Positions 24,150-26,820 of a stretch of 26,820 bases of DNA are shown here, one piece after another. Location of the stretch: the NCBI GenBank assembly GCA_963974485.1, contig CAXBBS010000022.1, positions 1-26,820 on the forward strand, in the 5' to 3' direction. Origin of the DNA: JAALKW01 sp963974485. GTDB taxonomy: Bacteria > Pseudomonadota > Gammaproteobacteria > Legionellales > Legionellaceae. The notes under the pieces were generated by a model. The model did not search any database. It saw only the letters and a list, made by a program, of their open reading frames with translations, and was not told the DNA's origin. Made by a program: the position numbers and the translations under genes. Position 1 is the stretch's first letter. The number at the start of each line of letters is the position of its first letter.

Positions 24150-24700
24150 AGCAATGGATGACCTGGATTGCGATCTTTCTACTCAGCATCATCGGCTTGG
24201 CACTACTGTTGGTTGTTATGGGTTTTAGGATAAATCTCACGGATTCCATTCCTGTTGGATTATATCGTATCAAAGTGATTAAAAGAGTCGAAAACATCAA
24301 ACAGACTTACGTAATTTTTTGTCCTGATGACAAGCCCGTTTTTCAACAAGCAAGGGATCGAGGTTATATTGACCATGGCCTATGCCCTGGCGGCTACGGG
24401 TATTTAATGAAAAAAGTGGTTGCTACACCAGGCGATAAGGTATCGGTTACGGGTGCAGGTGTTTTTGTGAATCAAACGCTTATTCCTTTTTCAATACCTA
24501 AAGCCCGCGATGGCGTAAACCGTACCTTACCTCAATGGCACGCCTTGAATTATCAACTTAAAGACGATGAATTCATAACCATGACAAACCAAAGCGTATG
24601 GTCTTTTGATAGTCGATATTACGGCCTTGTTCGCCTAAGCCAAATCAAGGGCGTGATTACGCCCGTGTGGATTAAGACTAAAAACATGCCTCAACGTTAA
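24146..24700 (+). CDS. traF: TraF, S26-type peptidase for pilin maturation
   Basis: This is a 184-residue membrane-anchored peptidase with a membrane helix at residues 7-26. Catalytic-region residues are conserved: S34 in TDSIPVGLYR, the lysine pair K89-K90 in MKKVVATPGD, and D155 in SFDSRYYG, which agrees with RP4 TraF (S37, K89, D155 as I recall). In RP4 it removes the last four residues of processed TrbC and closes the pilin ring. It is the last gene of the coupled block in this window and converges on the HEAT-repeat gene, with 39 bases between and no clear terminator. Confidence 0.92.
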   Translation: MKQWMTWIAIFLLSIIGLALLLVVMGFRINLTDSIPVGLYRIKVIKRVENIKQTYVIFCPDDKPVFQQARDRGYIDHGLCPGGYGYLMKKVVATPGDKVSVTGAGVFVNQTLIPFSIPKARDGVNRTLPQWHALNYQLKDDEFITMTNQSVWSFDSRYYGLVRLSQIKGVITPVWIKTKNMPQR

Positions 24701-24739
24701 ACATAAGAGCAGTTGTGTTTATTGGGGATATATCAAGCC

Positions 24740-26820
24740 TCATGAAAATGTGTTACTCCAAGCCTTCATGTCTTCTATATCTTCCTGTGTAAGGGGTATT
24801 TTTTTTGTACCGCCATGAATACTTGATGGTTTTGAAGCCGGTGAGAATAAAGTAGCAGATTTAGTGATTAATGCTTTGTGTTCTTCTTCTCTTCCACAAA
24901 AACTCACAAGACAACTAAGAACGTTACTTGCCCAATCTTTAGCATCCATAGGACATTGTTCAACATATTCGTTAACTTGTCTGGGGAAGCGGAGGGCCAG
25001 TGCAATGAGTACATCCCAAGCTGATTCGCGAGTCTTTATATTGGTCGCTTTTAATTCCATTTGCACTAATTGAAGCAACCGAGGTGATATAAATTCAGGA
25101 CTTGCATGAGAAACAATTTTTTCTATAGCGTTTAAAATATTATGTTTCATATAACTTTCATCTGTAGCAAAGAATCCAAACCATCCTGTGCGTTGATTAG
25201 TTTTCTCTAATGCTTGTATAAGTGCTTGCATCAGCTCCTCTTGTTGCACAAAGGTTGCACGAGGAAATAATGCAGCTATGGCTTCAAGGGCCCCAGCACG
25301 AACCCCATAATTCTCATCTTGCAATCGTTGTTGTAGGTCGGTGATGAGTGTATTAGGAATCTGGGATGAATCTAATGTAGATATAAGTGTAGTTATGGTT
25401 TTAAAGGTTTTGTTACGAACCTCATAATTCTCGTTTTGCAATCGTTGTTGTAGATCGATGAAGAGTGTAGTCACTTGGGCTGGGGCTGACTTAGGCACAA
25501 GTGCAGCTATGGCTTTAAGGGCCTCAGCACGAACCCCATAATCCTCATTTTGCAATCGTTGTTGTAGGTCGGTGATGAGTGTATCAGAAATTTGGGTTGA
25601 ATCTAATCTAGGTGCAAGTGAAGCTATAGTTATAAGGGCGTGCATATGAATTTTAGAAGATACATCTAGCAACAATCGTTGTAGGTCAGTGATGAGCGTT
25701 TCAGGAATTTGGGATGAATCTAATCTAGATATAAGTGTAGTTATGGCGCGAAGGGCTCTCTCACGAACCTCAGAAGATTCATCATGCAATTGCCGTTGTA
25801 GGTCAGTGATGAGCGTATCCGGAATTTGGGGTGATTCTAATTTGGGTACAAGTATAGCTATGGCTACAAGCGATTTCTTACGAACCTCAGAAGATACATC
25901 TAGCAACAATCGTTGTAGGTCAGTGATGAGCGTATCCGGAATCTGGGATGAGTCTAATTTGGGTACAAGTATAGCTATGGCTACAAGCGATTTCTTACGA
26001 ATCTCAGAAGATTCATCATGCAATTGTCGTTGTAGGTCGTCGGTGAATAGTGTAGCTATTTGTGCTGGGGCTAACTTAGGTATAAGTGACTCTATGGCTT
26101 TAACGGATGCCTTATGAACATCAAAATTCTTATTTAGCAATTGTTGTTGTAGGTCAGCGATGAGCGTTTCAGGAATTTGCGCTGAATCTAAATTAGAGAT
26201 ATGTGCAGCTATGGTTGCAAGAGCACAATAAATAATATCAATATTTTCGTCTTGCAATTGTTGTTGTAGGTCAGTGATGAGCGTATCCGGAATCTGGGAT
26301 GAGTCTAATTTGAGTACAAGTATAGCTATGGTTATAAGGGCTCTCTCACGAACCTCAGAAGATTCATCATGCAATTGTCGTTGTAGGTCGTCGGTGAATA
26401 GTGTAGCTATTTGTGCTGGGGCTAACTTAGGTATAAGTGAATCTATGGCTTGAACGGATGCCTGCTGAACATCAAAATTCTTATTTCGCAATCGTTGTTG
26501 TAGGTCAGTGATGAGCGTATCCGGAATTTGGGGTGATTCTAATTTGGGTACAAGTATAGCTATGGCTACAAGCGATTTCTTACGAACCTCAGAAGATACA
26601 TCTAGCAACAATCGTTGTAGGTCAGTGATGAGCGTATCCGGAATCTGGGATGAGTCTAATTTGGGTACAAGTATAGCTATGGCTACAAGCGATTTCTTAC
26701 GAACCTCAGAAGATACATCTAGCAACAATCGTTGTAGGTCAGTGATGAGCGTATCCGGAATCTGGGATGAGTCTAATTTGGGTACAAGTATAGCTATGGC
26801 TACAAGCGATTTCTTACGAA
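24740..26820 (-). CDS. HEAT-like tandem-repeat protein, N terminus outside window
   Basis: The reading frame is open to the right edge of the window, so the start lies beyond it; at least 692 residues are visible. About thirteen repeats of 39 residues (117 bp) follow the pattern L.D.s.eVR..aL.aIa.LvpkLds.QIpdtLitDLQ..L, an alpha-solenoid of HEAT type. Several neighbouring units are nearly identical at the DNA level, and blocks of two to four units recur in the same order, so the array has expanded recently. One unit near residue 430 is one residue short. The last 150 residues are not repeated and end LTQEDIEDMKAWSNTFS, an acidic then polar tail of the kind seen in Dot/Icm substrates. There is no signal peptide in the visible part. 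Effector status and any binding partner are inference. Confidence 0.8.
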   Translation of the reverse strand, partial: RKKSLVAIAILVPKLDSSQIPDTLITDLQRLLLDVSSEVRKKSLVAIAILVPKLDSSQIPDTLITDLQRLLLDVSSEVRKKSLVAIAILVPKLESPQIPDTLITDLQQRLRNKNFDVQQASVQAIDSLIPKLAPAQIATLFTDDLQRQLHDESSEVRERALITIAILVLKLDSSQIPDTLITDLQQQLQDENIDIIYCALATIAAHISNLDSAQIPETLIADLQQQLLNKNFDVHKASVKAIESLIPKLAPAQIATLFTDDLQRQLHDESSEIRKKSLVAIAILVPKLDSSQIPDTLITDLQRLLLDVSSEVRKKSLVAIAILVPKLESPQIPDTLITDLQRQLHDESSEVRERALRAITTLISRLDSSQIPETLITDLQRLLLDVSSKIHMHALITIASLAPRLDSTQISDTLITDLQQRLQNEDYGVRAEALKAIAALVPKSAPAQVTTLFIDLQQRLQNENYEVRNKTFKTITTLISTLDSSQIPNTLITDLQQRLQDENYGVRAGALEAIAALFPRATFVQQEELMQALIQALEKTNQRTGWFGFFATDESYMKHNILNAIEKIVSHASPEFISPRLLQLVQMELKATNIKTRESAWDVLIALALRFPRQVNEYVEQCPMDAKDWASNVLSCLVSFCGREEEHKALITKSATLFSPASKPSSIHGGTKKIPLTQEDIEDMKAWSNTFS

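Noticed and set aside
24701..24739. Bidirectional terminator between traF and the HEAT-like gene
   Set aside because: I find no stable GC-rich stem followed by a T-tract in these 39 bases.
25689..26117. Open frame of 142 codons on the plus strand inside the HEAT-like gene
   Set aside because: It mirrors the 117-bp repeat of the minus-strand gene, so it stays open only because the repeat period is a multiple of three; no ribosome binding site and a low-complexity product.
24740..26820. CRISPR-like regular repeats
   Set aside because: The period is 117 bp with no spacer of unrelated sequence, and the repeats are in-frame codons of one protein.

Overview
The window looks like a mobile, accessory part of a Legionella chromosome (or a close relative). 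This is inferred from the lvr regulator cluster next to an RP4-like trb operon, the tmRNA-type attachment sequences, the AT-rich effector-like repeat proteins and the density of decayed insertion sequences. No housekeeping gene is present.

Left part (1-5840) is an IS graveyard with two unrecognised proteins. A decayed ISKra4-type transposase carries one in-frame stop (108-1325). A small four-helix membrane protein follows with its own strong promoter (1428-2126). An internally deleted IS6-family element (2138-2779) sits in the C-terminal remnant of an ISL3-type transposase. Next is an 855-residue repeat protein (3036-5603) whose 3' end runs into a second IS6 left end (5581-5760). The 180 bp of that second copy match the first copy base for base. 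A perfect 18-bp inverted repeat (5764-5837) follows.

Middle part (6121-8571): two direct repeats of about 46 bp contain the T-arm and acceptor end of a tmRNA or tRNA gene and look like attachment sites. They enclose a compact minus-strand operon of three genes: a winged-helix regulator, an AbiEii-like nucleotidyltransferase and a metallophosphoesterase. The operon has a good sigma-70 promoter overlapped by a palindrome. This small att-flanked unit resembles a toxin-antitoxin or defence system with an unusual third gene and is my main candidate for an undescribed system.

Right part (8704-24700) is the conjugation half of an integrative conjugative element. Leftward run an AlbA_2/HATPase protein and a CI/LexA-like repressor (lvrR). 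Rightward run lvrA, lvrB and lvrC (a CsrA paralogue), then an unbroken trbB-C-D-E-F-G-H-I-J-K-L series in the RP4 order, then traG (coupling protein) and traF (pilin-maturation peptidase). Most neighbours overlap by an ATGA or GTGA, so the block is probably one translationally coupled operon. TrbC keeps the landmarks of a cyclised pilin and TraF the residues of the cyclising peptidase. Two ATCAC-N5-GTGAT palindromes between lvrR and lvrA are the likely control point. No relaxase or integrase lies in the window.

Right edge (24740-26820): a convergent minus-strand gene for a HEAT-like protein built of 39-residue (117-bp) repeats. Its N terminus lies beyond the window, and it may be a secreted effector carried by the element.
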